Shown here: positions 1-11,530 of the stretch, in pieces
Layout: each line of letters opens with the position of its first letter
How positions within the stretch are numbered: the first letter of the stretch is position 1
Notes under the pieces: model-generated
Databases searched by the model: none
Told to the model about the DNA's origin: nothing
What the model saw: the letters and a program-made list of their open reading frames with translations, nothing else
Made by a program: the position numbers and the translations under genes
Assembly (NCBI GenBank): GCA_038373865.1
Contig: JAXGGA010004719.1
Coordinates: 1-64,000 of the forward strand
Length of the DNA: 64,000 nt
Direction: 5' to 3'
DNA from: Uloborus plumipes
Lineage: Eukaryota > Arthropoda > Arachnida > Araneae > Uloboridae

Positions 1-158
1 CAGTAATAATCCTCATAGTTGATAGAAAGTTTTTAATGAATTAATTCTCCAACTTTGAATAAATAAACATAGACAATGTTGCAACACATTTTTCATGTGG
101 CGACAGTTTTCTCCTTAGTACAGTGTTTTTAGATAACCTCTAATTTTCACAAATAATA

Positions 159-1575
159 GAGCGATTTCATACCAAATCACCGAAAAAAAAAAAGTTGGTC
201 GCACGACCGACTCGGATTTTTTTTTTAATTTGGTACACAGATTGATGGTATAGAGGTATGAAAAAGCCCAAAAGGAAAGTTACCTGCTCCACTTATTTTC
301 TGAGATACATGCCCTCAAAGTTTGTCCGCCACGTCAAAATACTAAAAAAGTGATGTTATTTAATCATTTTTTATAAAAAATCGTACTCATGCAAAATAAA
401 AGTGTTAGATATCTATGGAAACTAGTTACTCCAGGCATTCTGAAAAAAATACTAGAACGTTCATAATGAAAATTGCCAAGGTACAGGGCTCTTTGAAGTT
501 GTCACCACAAAAACTTGATTTTGCAGATTTTGCTAAAATTCAGGTATTTATTACAAAAAAAGGCAAACAAAACCAAAGGTTTTCTCACTTTCTGGTAGTG
601 TACAGGTCCTCCCTGTAAATTGCTACGCAATAAATTTTTTGGGTTTCTCACTCCTTCTTGGAAATATTTTAGCTTAAAGATAAGCCGTAATGCAAAAAAT
701 GCGTTTTTGGCCATCTTGGCAGCCATTTTTCTCATAAAGGGGGAGCAGTAGAAACTTTAATTTTTTTTTAAACAAGCCACTGATATGTTAGCTATTCACA
801 GGAAAAGAGTTTACTTTTGGTTATTTCTCCCATTAAGAGATATCCTGCTGACAGTATATGCATGTTTTTCGCGACGACTATATGCTTTTGTTCCCCCTCT
901 CATGGACTTAAAATTAATTAAACCAAAAAATAATGATATATTTATTATTAGCTGTATTATCTACCCAATATGTCATGAAATTTAATTTATTAAATCATTG
1001 AACAATAAATTAGATAATTGATGAAAAAAAGAAAAAGTATTTCTCTGATGCCTGAGCATTATGCATTCATAATTATAAAGCACTAAATACTTTCTTGAGA
1101 AATCAATTAACATAAATGAGCTCTAAATAGTTATATTTTAAGCAATACCCAATCTTGTGATTGGGATACTCCTGTTTTTAATTGAAGAATTTCTTGAATA
1201 TCACATGAATATCAGGAAAATAAATGAGGTCTTTTCGTTTGATGTAGGATATTTTATGACAAATTTCATTTGATGGGCTACTAACTGAGCATGGTGATAA
1301 AGAGCTATTAATTTCAGCATCGAATTCCATTTTACCTTATTAACAGTTAAATATTTACAAAATAATTAAATAAATAATTTAACATAAAGCCATGCTTGAA
1401 GAATTAAAATTAGTGCAACTAATTTATTCCCATACTGATCTTTACAAAATTGACATGCGTTGAGCACTGATAAGAACTGACAAGAAAAAGTTTACTCACT
1501 AAAATATTAGTTCACAAATACTATAAAGCATACATTCTATTTTCCACAAAATAATACTGCAACAAAGAACAAGGG
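159..1575 (+). repeat. Left arm of palindromic element 1
   Basis: This arm pairs with 1708-3116 over its whole length, with scattered substitutions and small indels. The innermost pairing is AACAAAGAACAAGGG (1561-1575) against its complement at 1708-1722. Confidence 0.85.
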
Positions 1576-1707
1576 TATCCTCCTGTTTATAGCCATCAAT
1601 CAGGAACATCCAATCACAAGATTGGGTATTGCCTATGAGATAAATATTCGAAGCTCCTTTATTTTAATTGATTTTTCAAGAAATTCTTTAGTACCTACCC
1701 CTTTAAA

Positions 1708-3116
1708 CCCTTGTTCTTTGTTGCAGTATTATTTTGTAGAAAATAGAATGTACGCTTTATAGTATCTGTGAACTAGTATTTTAGTGAGTAAACTTATTCT
1801 TGTCAGTTCTTATCAGTGCTCAACACATGTCAGTTTTGTAAAGATCAGTATGGGAATAAATTAGTTGCACTAATTTTAATTCTTCAAGCATGGCTTTATA
1901 TTAAATTATTTATTTAATTATTTTATAAATATTTAACTGTTAATAAGGTAAAATGGAATTCGATGCTGAAATTAATAGCAATTTATCACCATGCTCAGTT
2001 AGTAGCCCATCAAATGAAATTTGTCATAAAGTATCCTACATCAAACGAAAAGACCTCATTTATTTTCCTGATATTCATGTGATATTCAAGAAATTCTTCA
2101 ATTAAAAACAGGACTATCCCAATCACAAGATTTGGTATTGCTTATAATATAACTATTTAGAGCTCATTTATGTTAATTAATTTCTCAAGAAAGTATTTAG
2201 TGCTTTATAATTATGAATGCATAATGCTCAGGCATCAGAGAAATACTTTTTCTTGTTTTCATCAATTATCTAATTTATTGTTCAATGATTTAATAAATTA
2301 AATTTCATGACATATTGAGTAGATAATACAGCTAATAATAAATATATAATTATTTTTTGGTTTAATTAATTTTAAGTCCATGAGAGGGGGAACAAAAGCA
2401 TATAGTCGTCGCGAAAAACATGCATATACTGTTAGCAGGATATCTCTTAATGGGAGAAATAACCAAAAGTAAACTCTTTTCCTGTGAATAGCTAACATAT
2501 CAGTGGCTTGTTTTAAAAAAAAATAAAGTTTCTACTGCTCCCCCTTTATGAGAAAAATAGCTGCCAAGATGGCCAAAAACGCATTTTTTGCCTTATGGCT
2601 TATTTTTAAGCTAAAATATTTCCAAGAAGGAATGAGAAACCCAAAACATTTATTGCGTAGCAATTTACTGGGAGGACCTGTACACTACCAGAAAGTAAGA
2701 AAACCTTTGGTTTTCTTTGCCTTTTTTTGTAATAAATGCCTGAATTTTAGCAAAATCTGCAAAATCAAGTTTTTGTGGTGACAACTTCAAAGAGCCCTGT
2801 ACCTTGGCAATTTTCATTATGAACGTTCTAGTATTTTTTTTCAGAATGCCTGGAGTAACTAGTTTCCATAGATATCTAACAATTTTATTTTGCATGAGTA
2901 CGATTTTTTATAAAAAATGATTAAATAACATAACTTTTTTAGTATTTTGACGTGGCGGACAAACTTTGAGGGCATGTATCTCAGAAAATAAGTGGAGCAG
3001 GTAACTTTCCTTTTGGGCTTTTTCATACCTCTATACCATCAATCTGTGTACCAAATTAAAAAAAAATCCGAGTCGGTCGTGCGACCCCCATTCGGTGATT
3101 TGGTATGGAATCGCTC
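1708..3116 (-). repeat. Right arm of palindromic element 1
   Basis: Reverse complement of 159-1575. Large indels between the arms are absent, which suggests a young insertion or arm homogenisation. Confidence 0.85.
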
Positions 3117-5406
3117 AATAAAAGTTGAATAAAATGTCTACTAATCATTAAAAAATGTAAATTAAAAGTACTCCTAATTTGGAGTACTCACCACAGATTC
3201 CCCCTCCCGTTTTTTAATTTTTATGTCCAATTAACATAATTAAAATATGTTAATGTAATACTATTGACAGTAATACGGAAATTGGTTCTAAAAAATTTGA
3301 TGAAATGTTAAAATTATTTTGTGGAAATTAGGAAAATGGAAAAAAAGAACCTTCATTCGGAAATAAATTACTTACTATTTCTTAACTCGGAATTGTATGA
3401 GGGAGTTAAAACAGTGATTTTAAAATTGGCAGTATTAAAAACAATCATCCTTATCATTAATCGGCCGATTATCAACAACCGATTAATCGGTAATCGGTAA
3501 TCGGCCAATTTGCTTATCGGTGCATCCCTACTTATTATGAACTTAAACCAGGGATAGTAATAAATGACGCAAGAATATAAATTTGTTTAAAGAATTTATT
3601 TTGGTTAATGAAGCGTCTTCAAAACTTGGATGATGTCGGTTCAAAGTTGTCTCTGGAATTCCTGGAAAATAATTCTCCTCTCCTTTAGCATCTCATTATT
3701 TTAAGTTGAAGAAACTTTTGTTGTTTGAAGAAATACTTTATGTTGTTACATATTATAACCATGGTTAGCCGTAGTGAAGGATTTTATCTTCTTGTTCTCA
3801 ATTGGAAGAAAAACGAAGTTAATGATCTAAGTTATTTTTTTCAAGGTTGTGTGCTGTATTTTCTCAGAAAATTCCACTTTCTCCAGCTAAACCTTAACAG
3901 CATTTATTTAATTATGTTCACTATTGTAAATGTACTAATTTTTGTGAGGCTTTAATTTTCCAATGGAAAGCAGGACGAGATGACATTGTTTTAAGCTGTT
4001 CAAATCTCAAGCTAACCAGAAAATTAGAAATAATTACTATTTTAGTACGGTTGTGTGCACCTTAATAAACTCACCAGAATAGGTTATAATGAGCAAGAGA
4101 GTGGATAGCTTTAACAGGGCCTTTGATTTGTATTGGGGACTATAAATTGACCAAGATCAACCTAGCTGCGCCCATAACCTATTGTTGGTCGTCACATTTA
4201 TATTTATATTTGTCTATCATATGTCAATAAAAATTTTTTTTTGACAATCGCGGTTCAGAGAAACGAAAAAGAGTTTGTAAATGGAATTCAAATTTGGAAA
4301 TGATTATTAAGTCAAACCTTTTTGAATTTGCGGAAATAATTAATTTGTTTTCCTTAATACGAACTTTTAACATCGCTGAAAAGAATGTTGTCGAGGAGAA
4401 AGACCTCAAATGCATTAGAATTCTTTCACCATCGTTAAAAACTACTTCTATTTCAAAGGAATCTTTTGAGGAATTTCTTAATAGATCGACAACTTTTAGA
4501 AAAGAGAGTTTAACTATCGATACTTAAAGACATTTGATCTTTAGGGAGCACACAAAGTGATTAAAATTTTTATAACGACCTTAATGAACTAAATAAACAC
4601 CTTTTGTTCACTCTTAAGCTTACAAATTTAGCAGTATCAAATTATAGCTGAATGAAATTTTGTGAAATACTTTTGGGTGATAATGAAGTTGCTATGCATT
4701 TCTAGAGAACATTGTTTAAAGTAAATTATATTTCCTACATAGTTATATGTGTTCATTGTCTAATAGTTTGACCACCACATTGCTATGAATCTGTTTTCAT
4801 ATTCTCTATCATTTCACTACTATAACTTTAATTTTTATTTGAAATTTACTACTTAGTTATTAAAACAAAAGTTCATACAAAATCATTAACTTTAAGAATA
4901 TTCGTATTCATTTCAAGCAGACCAATCACAAAATAAAGAACAGTTTTAGTATATAATGTAACATATAATGTAACATTTTAATGTAACATTTAGGTAATAA
5001 AATATTCTGGTTCATATTGTCAGGACATGATTTGTATGCAATATTGAATGTCCAAGATAACTTTCATTTAAAAATAAACAGTTTAAGATATCTCAATGTA
5101 TGAGAAGTAAGTTACGGCTCCAAGCTGGGCCTAAGGCAGAACTACAAGCATGTACTGACAGCCTTTTTACGTCATAAAGAGATCTCAGCTTATATGAAAA
5201 GACAGCTACCTCGAGCTTGATTATTGCTTATCCTGATTGCTAAACACAAAAAGAAGTATTTGGACTTCCCCGTTATGCTTATTTTATCCCCGGGTTGCAT
5301 CTTAACTTACAGCTTATTTAACTATACTGTTGCCTTCACATTTCCAAATGGGTTTTGCTTTTGCTTACGAAATCTCGCTGATGTATTACATTAGTTTTAA
5401 CAACCA
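3117..5406. other. AT-rich intergenic DNA, no gene recognised
   Basis: Only short chance ORFs are present. Apart from a small perfect hairpin (AGTACTCC/GGAGTACT, 3167-3188) and the hAT-like end at 3457-3530, I see nothing that can be assigned. Confidence 0.5.
3457..3530 (-). mobile_element. hAT-like transposon end (partial)
   Basis: On the minus strand the segment starts TAGGGATGCACCGATAAG (3530 to 3513) and runs into repeats of ATCGG/CCGAT. This resembles hAT-type terminal inverted repeats beginning (C/T)AGGGATGCACCGA. No partner end was found nearby, so this is a truncated or solo end. The assignment rests on terminal sequence only. Confidence 0.45.
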
Positions 5407-5810
5407 CACTTCAAAACAAAAAAAAGCTGATGTTTTAACAGTATAATACTGGCAGCAGAGGTTCCGCTTTAAAACTGTAAAAGCACAGTAATAAACTGTA
5501 AAACTAACTATTTTACAGTTTATCACTGTAAAGCTAGCAATTTTATAGTTTATTACTGTAAAATTAGCAATATTACCATAAAATTACCTGTGTTATACTC
5601 TAAAAATAACAGTGCAATACTGGTAGCAGAGGTTCCAGTTTAAATCTAAATGCACAGTAATGAACTGTGAAACTAGCAATTTTTCTGTTTATTACTGCAA
5701 ACTACCAATTTTACAGTCTACTACTTTAGCAATTTTACAGTTAATTACTTTAAAATTGCTGTAAAATTAGCTGTATTATACTGTAAAAACAACATATATT
5801 TTTTACAGTG
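5407..5810. mobile_element. CACTG/CAGTG MITE, copy 1
   Basis: Starts CACTTCAAAA and ends TTTTACAGTG. Inside are alternating ACTGTAAA / TTTACAGT blocks joined by CTAGCAATTTTACAG-like segments and the phrase AATACTGGCAGCAGAGGTTCC twice. The same structure occurs at 12124-12535 and 38472-39061, so this is a dispersed non-autonomous family. Superfamily not assigned. Confidence 0.7.
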
Positions 5811-6399
5811 CAACGTAAAACAATCTCAGTTGCAATGAGGAGACACAAGCCAGCTCTGTTTTGACTATTCCAGACCTATGCACGCAAAGCAAGGGCAAAA
5901 CTACAGTCTGTGGATGTCGTAAAAGGGCTCTCGGTATATGCTTGTACCTCTAAATATCTATGTTTCTCACCAAGATTAACTTAAATTACTTATGTATTGC
6001 ATTTTTAGTCTTTGTTGTAGTATTTAATCAGGAAAAAATTATAAAAGGCAATACATAAGCAATTTAAGTTTGTTAACAGCCATTACATTCTATCCACGGC
6101 TATTATACTTATGGTTCTCCAAAAGCCTAACAATAACGTGTCCAAAAATATTAACGCAAAAAACTGTCTGACCTAAAAAATTATTTCATTTTTTTTAATG
6201 TTAGAAATACTTTTACCGGTGTTATTCCATTCATATTAAATCAATCACACATTTATTTATTTTTTCTACGAAAAAATTTTAACAACCAAAAAATCCCTCA
6301 TCTGGCGTGTCCCAATATGTTTCTCAAATGTACTAAACTTTCTTTAAAACTGTGTATCGACATTTCACCAATTTAATTTGTAATCCGAATTATACATAT
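5811..6399. other. Intergenic, nothing recognised
   Basis: AT-rich sequence between two MITEs with no supportable ORF or repeat. Confidence 0.4.
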
Positions 6400-6403
6400 T
6401 TAA

Positions 6404-6811
6404 CCCTTTAAGCGGTTTGCCTGTACGGTGTACGTGCAACCCGAAATTGGCCTCATCTGGTTTGCCTGTACGGCGTACGGGCATCGATATTTTCAGATTT
6501 CCTTTTCTGGTTTTCCCGAACTGTTCGGAAAATTGTAAACCTCAAAATTCACAGTAAGTGTGAGAGAAATTTTTGCATAATTTGTAAACCATTCATTACA
6601 GCATGCAGAGTGTACTTGAAAAAAGCAAATATTTCGGGATTTTGTGACCAAAATTGCAAAATAAAAATATTGCAAAAGCGTTGAAAACGAAAAAAAAATT
6701 TAAAAATTCTTTATATTCTTATTCTGTTAAGTATGGTACTTAACTATATGCAATAAAAAAATATGCCTTTTTTGGAAGCATTTCTGGTAAAATAATTGAC
6801 CGCTTAAAGGG
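6404..6811. mobile_element. piggyBac-type MITE A (TTAA duplication)
   Basis: Terminal inverted repeats CCCTTTAAGCGG (6404-6415) and CCGCTTAAAGGG (6800-6811) are perfect. They are flanked on both sides by TTAA (6400-6403 and 6812-6815), the target duplication of piggyBac elements, whose termini typically begin CCC. A subterminal motif GGTTTGCCTGTACGG occurs twice near the left end (about 6414 and 6460). There is no transposase. Confidence 0.8.
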
Positions 6812-6815
6812 TTAA

Positions 6816-8534
6816 GGGTGTAAAATAATATTGTTTAAATTGATTTAATCACTTAAATAATAAAGGTATATCATTTTAAAGTCTGTCTCAAGGTTTTCTT
6901 ATCACTTTCCTGACTTAAGAATTAGTTCAATTATGAAAGGTTAAAAGAAAGAATTTTGAATCTGATGTGGTACAATACTGAATATTCTCTCTCACCATGT
7001 CTTCTAATTCCTAGATTACTTCGTTGATATCATTTGCCCAACGTTCATATTACAATTTTGAAGTTCAAAACTAAGGTATGTAACATTGTCACTCTCCTGG
7101 ACACACAACATTTCTGTTTCAAATAAAATAAAATAATAACTATATGCCTGTAGTATTATGTAACAAGGCAAAGAGATTAAAATAGAAAAATAACAGTATT
7201 TACCTTATATATAATTTTGCGCCAAGGAAAAAGGCGTTGTTTAAGGAAAATGTCACTATCCTGGCGCAAAATTAAAAAAAAAATGTCGCTTTTCTGGCAT
7301 AATTTTAAAACAACGGCAACTTATTCAGTAATGGCTCTACTAGATGTCACTGTGCCGCTACGCTTAGATTTACTACGTATAGATCTAGTGCGGACATGAT
7401 TCAGTAAAATAGAAGGATTTTTTTCAGAATGCATTAGTTATAAAATAAGAGTATGACCAAACAATGCTAAATTGGCAGACTATAAACAAACAATGTAGCA
7501 GTGGAATAATTCTATTTCTTTTATTTATTCATTTGTTGTTGTTCAGACAAATCTTTCAAAAAATAGAATGGGTTATACTATTTTTAACTTTAACGCAACT
7601 GCAGTGGGGTAAAAAAATAAATTTGAATTTGAAATTGGAATCCTTAGTTCCAATAATGTTGACAAGTTGTCATAGGTTATCTTAAAATCGTACGTCAATA
7701 ATTATTTGAATCAAAATTTAGTTCATTCGTGCATGATTTATTTTGTGCGAGATCCAACATACTTTAATATTTAATATTTTAAGTTAAAACTAACCATTCA
7801 TTCAATGTAAGACATTTTTGTCTTATAATTCAATGTTAGTTTAAAGCAGAGTTTTAATCCTAAATTGCCTTTTTCTTAAGATTTTACAAAATAAAATTAT
7901 ATTTTCAGTTCCTATGAATTTTTTTAATAATAAAAAATTAATGGTACGTGAAGCATTTCTCATTTTTTTGAAATCCTACAAACCCAGAGGAAAAGATTCG
8001 AGAAGTTAAAACCAAGTATTTTGTGCATATTTTTCAAATGGAGAAAAAAACAAATTTCAGTCGCAAAAATGTTTCCCCATTAACATTAATTATTCATATG
8101 ACACGTTGACGTGAATAAAATATTGAACTCCTTGGCGAGAAAATTAATTTTCAAAACAATCTTTTCTTTTCCTACTGCACTTAAGAGCACTCTGAATGGA
8201 GATTTTGTCTTTTTATAGGGTCAACTAAATGGTTTCGTTAAACGTGCTCGATTAGCAACCGCACTGTTATTTATTATTCACTGCCCACTTTCGAAGCATC
8301 TTCATCTTTTCATTAAACACAAAGTTTTCCTAGGAATTCATTTCACGCTTTAAATTATTCTGCGAAGAATGTTTTTTAAATGCATTTCATCCAGCAAGAT
8401 GAAATAGAATATAGTAGTGGTTTATTTTACAAATTAGATTCCCTTTGAAGATAATGCAAGAAGTTCTAACATTTTTTTTCCTTTGCAAAGGGTTAACATT
8501 TTATTTTATTTTTTAAATTTTTGTACTGATTGCG
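6816..8534. other. AT-rich intergenic DNA, nothing recognised
   Basis: Short ORFs only. None has domain-like sequence. Confidence 0.4.
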
Positions 8535-8536
8535 AT

Positions 8537-8579
<43 letters not shown>

Positions 8580-8583
8580 TTTT
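8535..8583. repeat. (ATTT)n microsatellite
   Basis: About twelve uninterrupted ATTT units. Confidence 0.95.
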
Positions 8584-9780
8584 TGGAATTGGTAATTTGT
8601 GAAACATAAATGAAACCCATTGCAGGTTTGTGATTGCTTCTTTCAAATGATTACAAGTTCTGTATTTAATGAAAGTTATCCTGGATGTTTTTCATGCAAT
8701 GATTTTTGGCAACTTTTTTTGCTGTACTACTTTTTTCCAGTTAACGTTGCAAAACTTTGCTAATTGGTTGTAAAAATGTCTTTTGGGTGTAAAAGCCACT
8801 TTAATTGTTTTGTCACAAAAAATGTAACATTTTTCCTCTGTATTATTATTTATTTTTTCAATCTCTAATAATTAAAAACAAAAACATCACGTTAGAATAT
8901 CTTATCAATCTTTTGATGCCCTCAAGTCTACATGACGTTTACACCCTTGTTCAGAAACAGCTTCAAAGACAAAAGCCTCAATAAGACAAAAACTTAACTG
9001 TTACGTCCTGTCTTTGTATTGTAAATTTTTTTGGGTAGTGTTATACGTAATTAAGGAAGCCATTACCTCGAAAGGTTGTCTCGAGGCAATGGCACCGCAC
9101 TAGGATACTGATTCTTAACTACCCTGCAAAACAACCAGTACAAGATATAAACATGTTAGATTACTTCAATTCAAAAACAGTTATTCTGTTGCATGAATGT
9201 GCACTAAAATATGTTCCAAATGTGTTCCGAGGGCATTTAAGTTTGCTCCGAATGTGTTCCGCTCAAAATATCCGTTAAATTTAAACTTGGCAACACATAA
9301 TTCAGGACAGATTAGGAGAATACTAGAGAACAGATGGGGAACATATTTTAGCGCGCTTGGAAAATCATTGCTTTCTTTCGTGCGAATAAAATGTTAGGTT
9401 TTCTTTGCCTACCAGCCAATAGAATATAAAAATGATACTATTAAGAATTTTGTGTTAGTGTATCACTTTCCATCCGTGTCAAGAATGCTGGATAAAGGGA
9501 TAGCTTTTTGGTCATGGGCTGGCCCTTGGCTGTCTGATGTGAGCATCTGCCACTGCTGTCAAGATTACTGTAAAAATTAACATAAAAAAAACTGCTGCTA
9601 TAAACAGAGAGTACTACATTCTTGGAAACTGCTTCAAAACGTGTGTGCTTCAAAGTGCTCTTAAAAAGGAGACAAGTGACCGTGTACAAAAGTGTCTGAT
9701 TATTTGCAGCGTACGAACACGATAATAATAAAAGATACACGCCAATAACAAATACGATACTCTCTAGCTAAATGCATGCT
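8584..9780. other. Intergenic, nothing assignable
   Basis: Contains two AATGTGTTCCG motifs (about 9217 and 9249) and a 99-codon minus-strand ORF (9441-9740) with no recognisable domain. Otherwise unremarkable. Confidence 0.35.
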
Positions 9781-9858
9781 TGAAAATGAAGAGGCATGAG
9801 TATCAATAATGTCCTCGATCGGTTGTTTAGGCAATGATTCTATTCCTGCAGTAATGAT

Positions 9859-9925
9859 GGAGCTCGAACTTCATACCTGTCACCTGCAATTTGTCTTCCC
9901 AATGCGTCCCACTCATGCCTGAGAT
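9859..9925 (-). repeat. Possible tRNA-like A/B boxes of a SINE
   Basis: On the minus strand, AGGCATGAGTGGG (A-box-like) is followed about 40 nt later by GTTCGAGCTCC (B-box-like, one base longer than consensus). A cloverleaf does not fold convincingly. It could be a degenerate pol III promoter of a SINE that also carries the adjacent ribozyme, or chance. Confidence 0.25.
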
Positions 9926-10167
9926 TCAGATCAAGCATGAAATGCTATTTGTGTAATGGTCTCACACACCTAGTAATTAACCACCGGCAGTACTCTAAGT
10001 AGGCGAAGATTATTCGTAGATATCACGCCGGTACTCGTTGTTTTTCCGATGAGTCTTAATAGCATTGCTAAGTAAGTTTACTTGGAAATGTCCATTATTA
10101 AAATGATGATGTTCTCTTAAATTTACTTTTGAAGCTCGCCATTTAGATGCAATACACCGCCAGCTCT

Positions 10168-10233
10168 GCTATATCATTCAAAGACCGCAGGTTTGTCCTC
10201 ATTAAGACTTATCAGTAAGGGTTAGACAGTAGC
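10168..10233 (-). ncRNA. Degenerate type I hammerhead ribozyme, copy 2
   Basis: Minus-strand order: outer stem I GCTA, then CTGATAA core, stem II GTCT/GGAC, a shortened AAAC in place of GAAAC, a 2-bp stem III (AC/GT), the GTC cleavage triplet, and the closing TAGC of outer stem I. The inner stem I is mostly lost and core base G12 is deleted, so this copy should be inactive. Outer stem I covaries with the plus-strand copy, which supports a real fold. Confidence 0.55.
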
Positions 10234-10730
10234 CGATCTGGAAGAAAAAATCATCTTATAGAAGCTAAGACAACCAAACAAACTGGCACCCAATGTAAAA
10301 TAAGAGCACCAGCTTGAGACCGCAGTAATGGAATGGCTCAGCTCGTAAATATCATTCGCAACCCCAACGGACTATAGGGGGCGCTGTCTATGAGAGGTAA
10401 AAAAAACGCATGTCGTTTTGTTTTTATTGACATGTTTCATTTTAATCCAAATGAATTAGTAATTTTTGATCGTATGTATAGTTTTTTTGTTCTTTATGCT
10501 TTTGAAATGAGCAAGCATTACAAACTATCTATGTTTTGACTAAGACCAACTTATTTTGACACCTGGGATACAGTTTTACCTCTGGAAGGAATTTGGTAAA
10601 TCCTGCAAGGTGGCGTAATCGAGCTCTGAAGCTGCGAATTGCCGGGGTTCCGCCGGTGTGCTACTTTCACATCAGCTACCATTTTGTTTGGCCCTCGTAG
10701 CTTATATTAGATGATTACCGCCTCTAGCTC

Positions 10731-10798
10731 GGTTACTGTCTAAGCCAGACTGATAAGTACCGATGAGGACGAAACTGTGGTCTCTGAATGATAAAACC
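10731..10798 (+). ncRNA. Type I hammerhead ribozyme, copy 1
   Basis: Stem I has two parts, GGTT/AACC (10731-10734, 10795-10798) and CAGA/TCTG (10746-10749, 10783-10786), separated by an internal loop. The core is CTGATAA (10750-10756), where the consensus is CTGATGA. Stem II is GT(A)CC/GGAC with loop GATGA (10757-10770), followed by GAAAC (10771-10775). Stem III is only 2 bp (AC/GT around TGTG) and precedes cleavage triplet GTC (10780-10782). The architecture, including the very short stem III, matches hammerheads of animal retroelements (Penelope-like elements, retrozymes, SINE-like repeats), which are thought to act as dimers. The G-to-A change at core position 8 should reduce or abolish cleavage. 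Confidence 0.7.
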
Positions 10799-11019
10799 GA
10801 GTTCGAGGTTGAAACATTTTGTTATGCCTTACTCTGACTTATCAGAGCTAGATTACTGCTACGCATCATTTAGAGTTTAATTAATTAAAGATATTTTTCA
10901 CGCAAAAGAACTTTTGTTTATTTCATGACATTTTTTTGTGTTTAGTGTAAATGCAAAAACATAAATTAACTTTCGAACGTAGCATAAAAAAATAACATTG
11001 AAACGATGTCTTTGATTAA

Positions 11020-11526
11020 CCCATTAATGCCTGATTTTTTTTTCCAAAGATATTTTGTTTACTGGTTATAAACATTGTTTAATGGACAGGAAAAATAATA
11101 AAAAAATATTATGTAAAAAATATTTTTTTTTATTAAGGAAAGAAAAATCGTCCTTTAAAAGTTACGATAGACCCCGGAGGGTACATACTTTTTTTACTAA
11201 AATTTTATTCTGCCTACGATATAATGTTTAAAAAGATATTTTATAAGAAGAAATAAAATCAGCAACTAACATAAACTGGGCAGCTGGGAATAACTTTGAA
11301 AACTTAGCTTTTTTTCTTAAGATTGAATGATGTCATTTTTGATAAAGATCATATTAAAACTGCTACAAAACACACTTTACAAGGGTTATGTGCTGCAATC
11401 TGTAAATAACGAATTGAACTAAACCAAGGTACTCATTGAACACTATAATTTGGTTGAAATGTTAATTTTGGGGAAATTCAGACACTTTTTGGACCCTCCC
11501 TAAAAAAGGCGTTAGGCATTAATGGG
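11020..11526. mobile_element. piggyBac-type MITE B (TTAA duplication)
   Basis: Perfect 12-bp inverted termini CCCATTAATGCC and GGCATTAATGGG are flanked by TTAA on both sides (11016-11019, 11527-11530). The termini differ from MITE A and the interior shows no obvious similarity, so it is a second family using the same target. Noncoding. Confidence 0.8.
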
Positions 11527-11530
11527 TTAA

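Larger units (their letters stand above)
159..3116. mobile_element. Palindromic (foldback) transposon, 2.96 kb, no coding capacity
   Basis: The left arm (159-1575) and right arm (1708-3116) are near-perfect reverse complements, about 1.4 kb each, around a 132-bp loop. The outer ends read GAGCGATTTCATACCAAATC on the left, and its complement with one mismatch on the right. AATA flanks both sides (155-158 and 3117-3120) and could be a target duplication, but it is weak in such AT-rich DNA. The short ORFs in the arms occur twice in mirror image, as expected of noncoding arms. No transposase is visible, so the element is probably non-autonomous. The superfamily is not recognised. Confidence 0.85.
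9781..10870. repeat. Nest of hammerhead-ribozyme-bearing repeats
   Basis: Two copies of one repeat lie in opposite orientation, about 500 bp apart. They align over more than 100 bp, including a TTTGTTTGG...AGATGATT...TACTGTCTAA segment upstream of the ribozyme. One is at about 10165-10310 (minus) and one at about 10670-10800 (plus). Degenerate pieces of the same motif occur nearby: CTGATAAGTC on the minus strand at 10834-10845, and CTGCGGTCTC on the minus strand at 10315-10324. This block is visibly more GC-rich than its surroundings. It is probably a SINE-like or retrozyme-type element family. Confidence 0.55.

Noticed and set aside
785..985. 66-codon ORF repeated almost identically on the other strand at 2298-2498
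   Set aside because: Mirror copies in the arms of palindrome 1. No domain and no sign of a start context or longer gene.
9859..9925. A genuine tRNA gene on the minus strand
   Set aside because: A/B-box-like words are present but acceptor, D and T stems do not pair. At best a SINE remnant.
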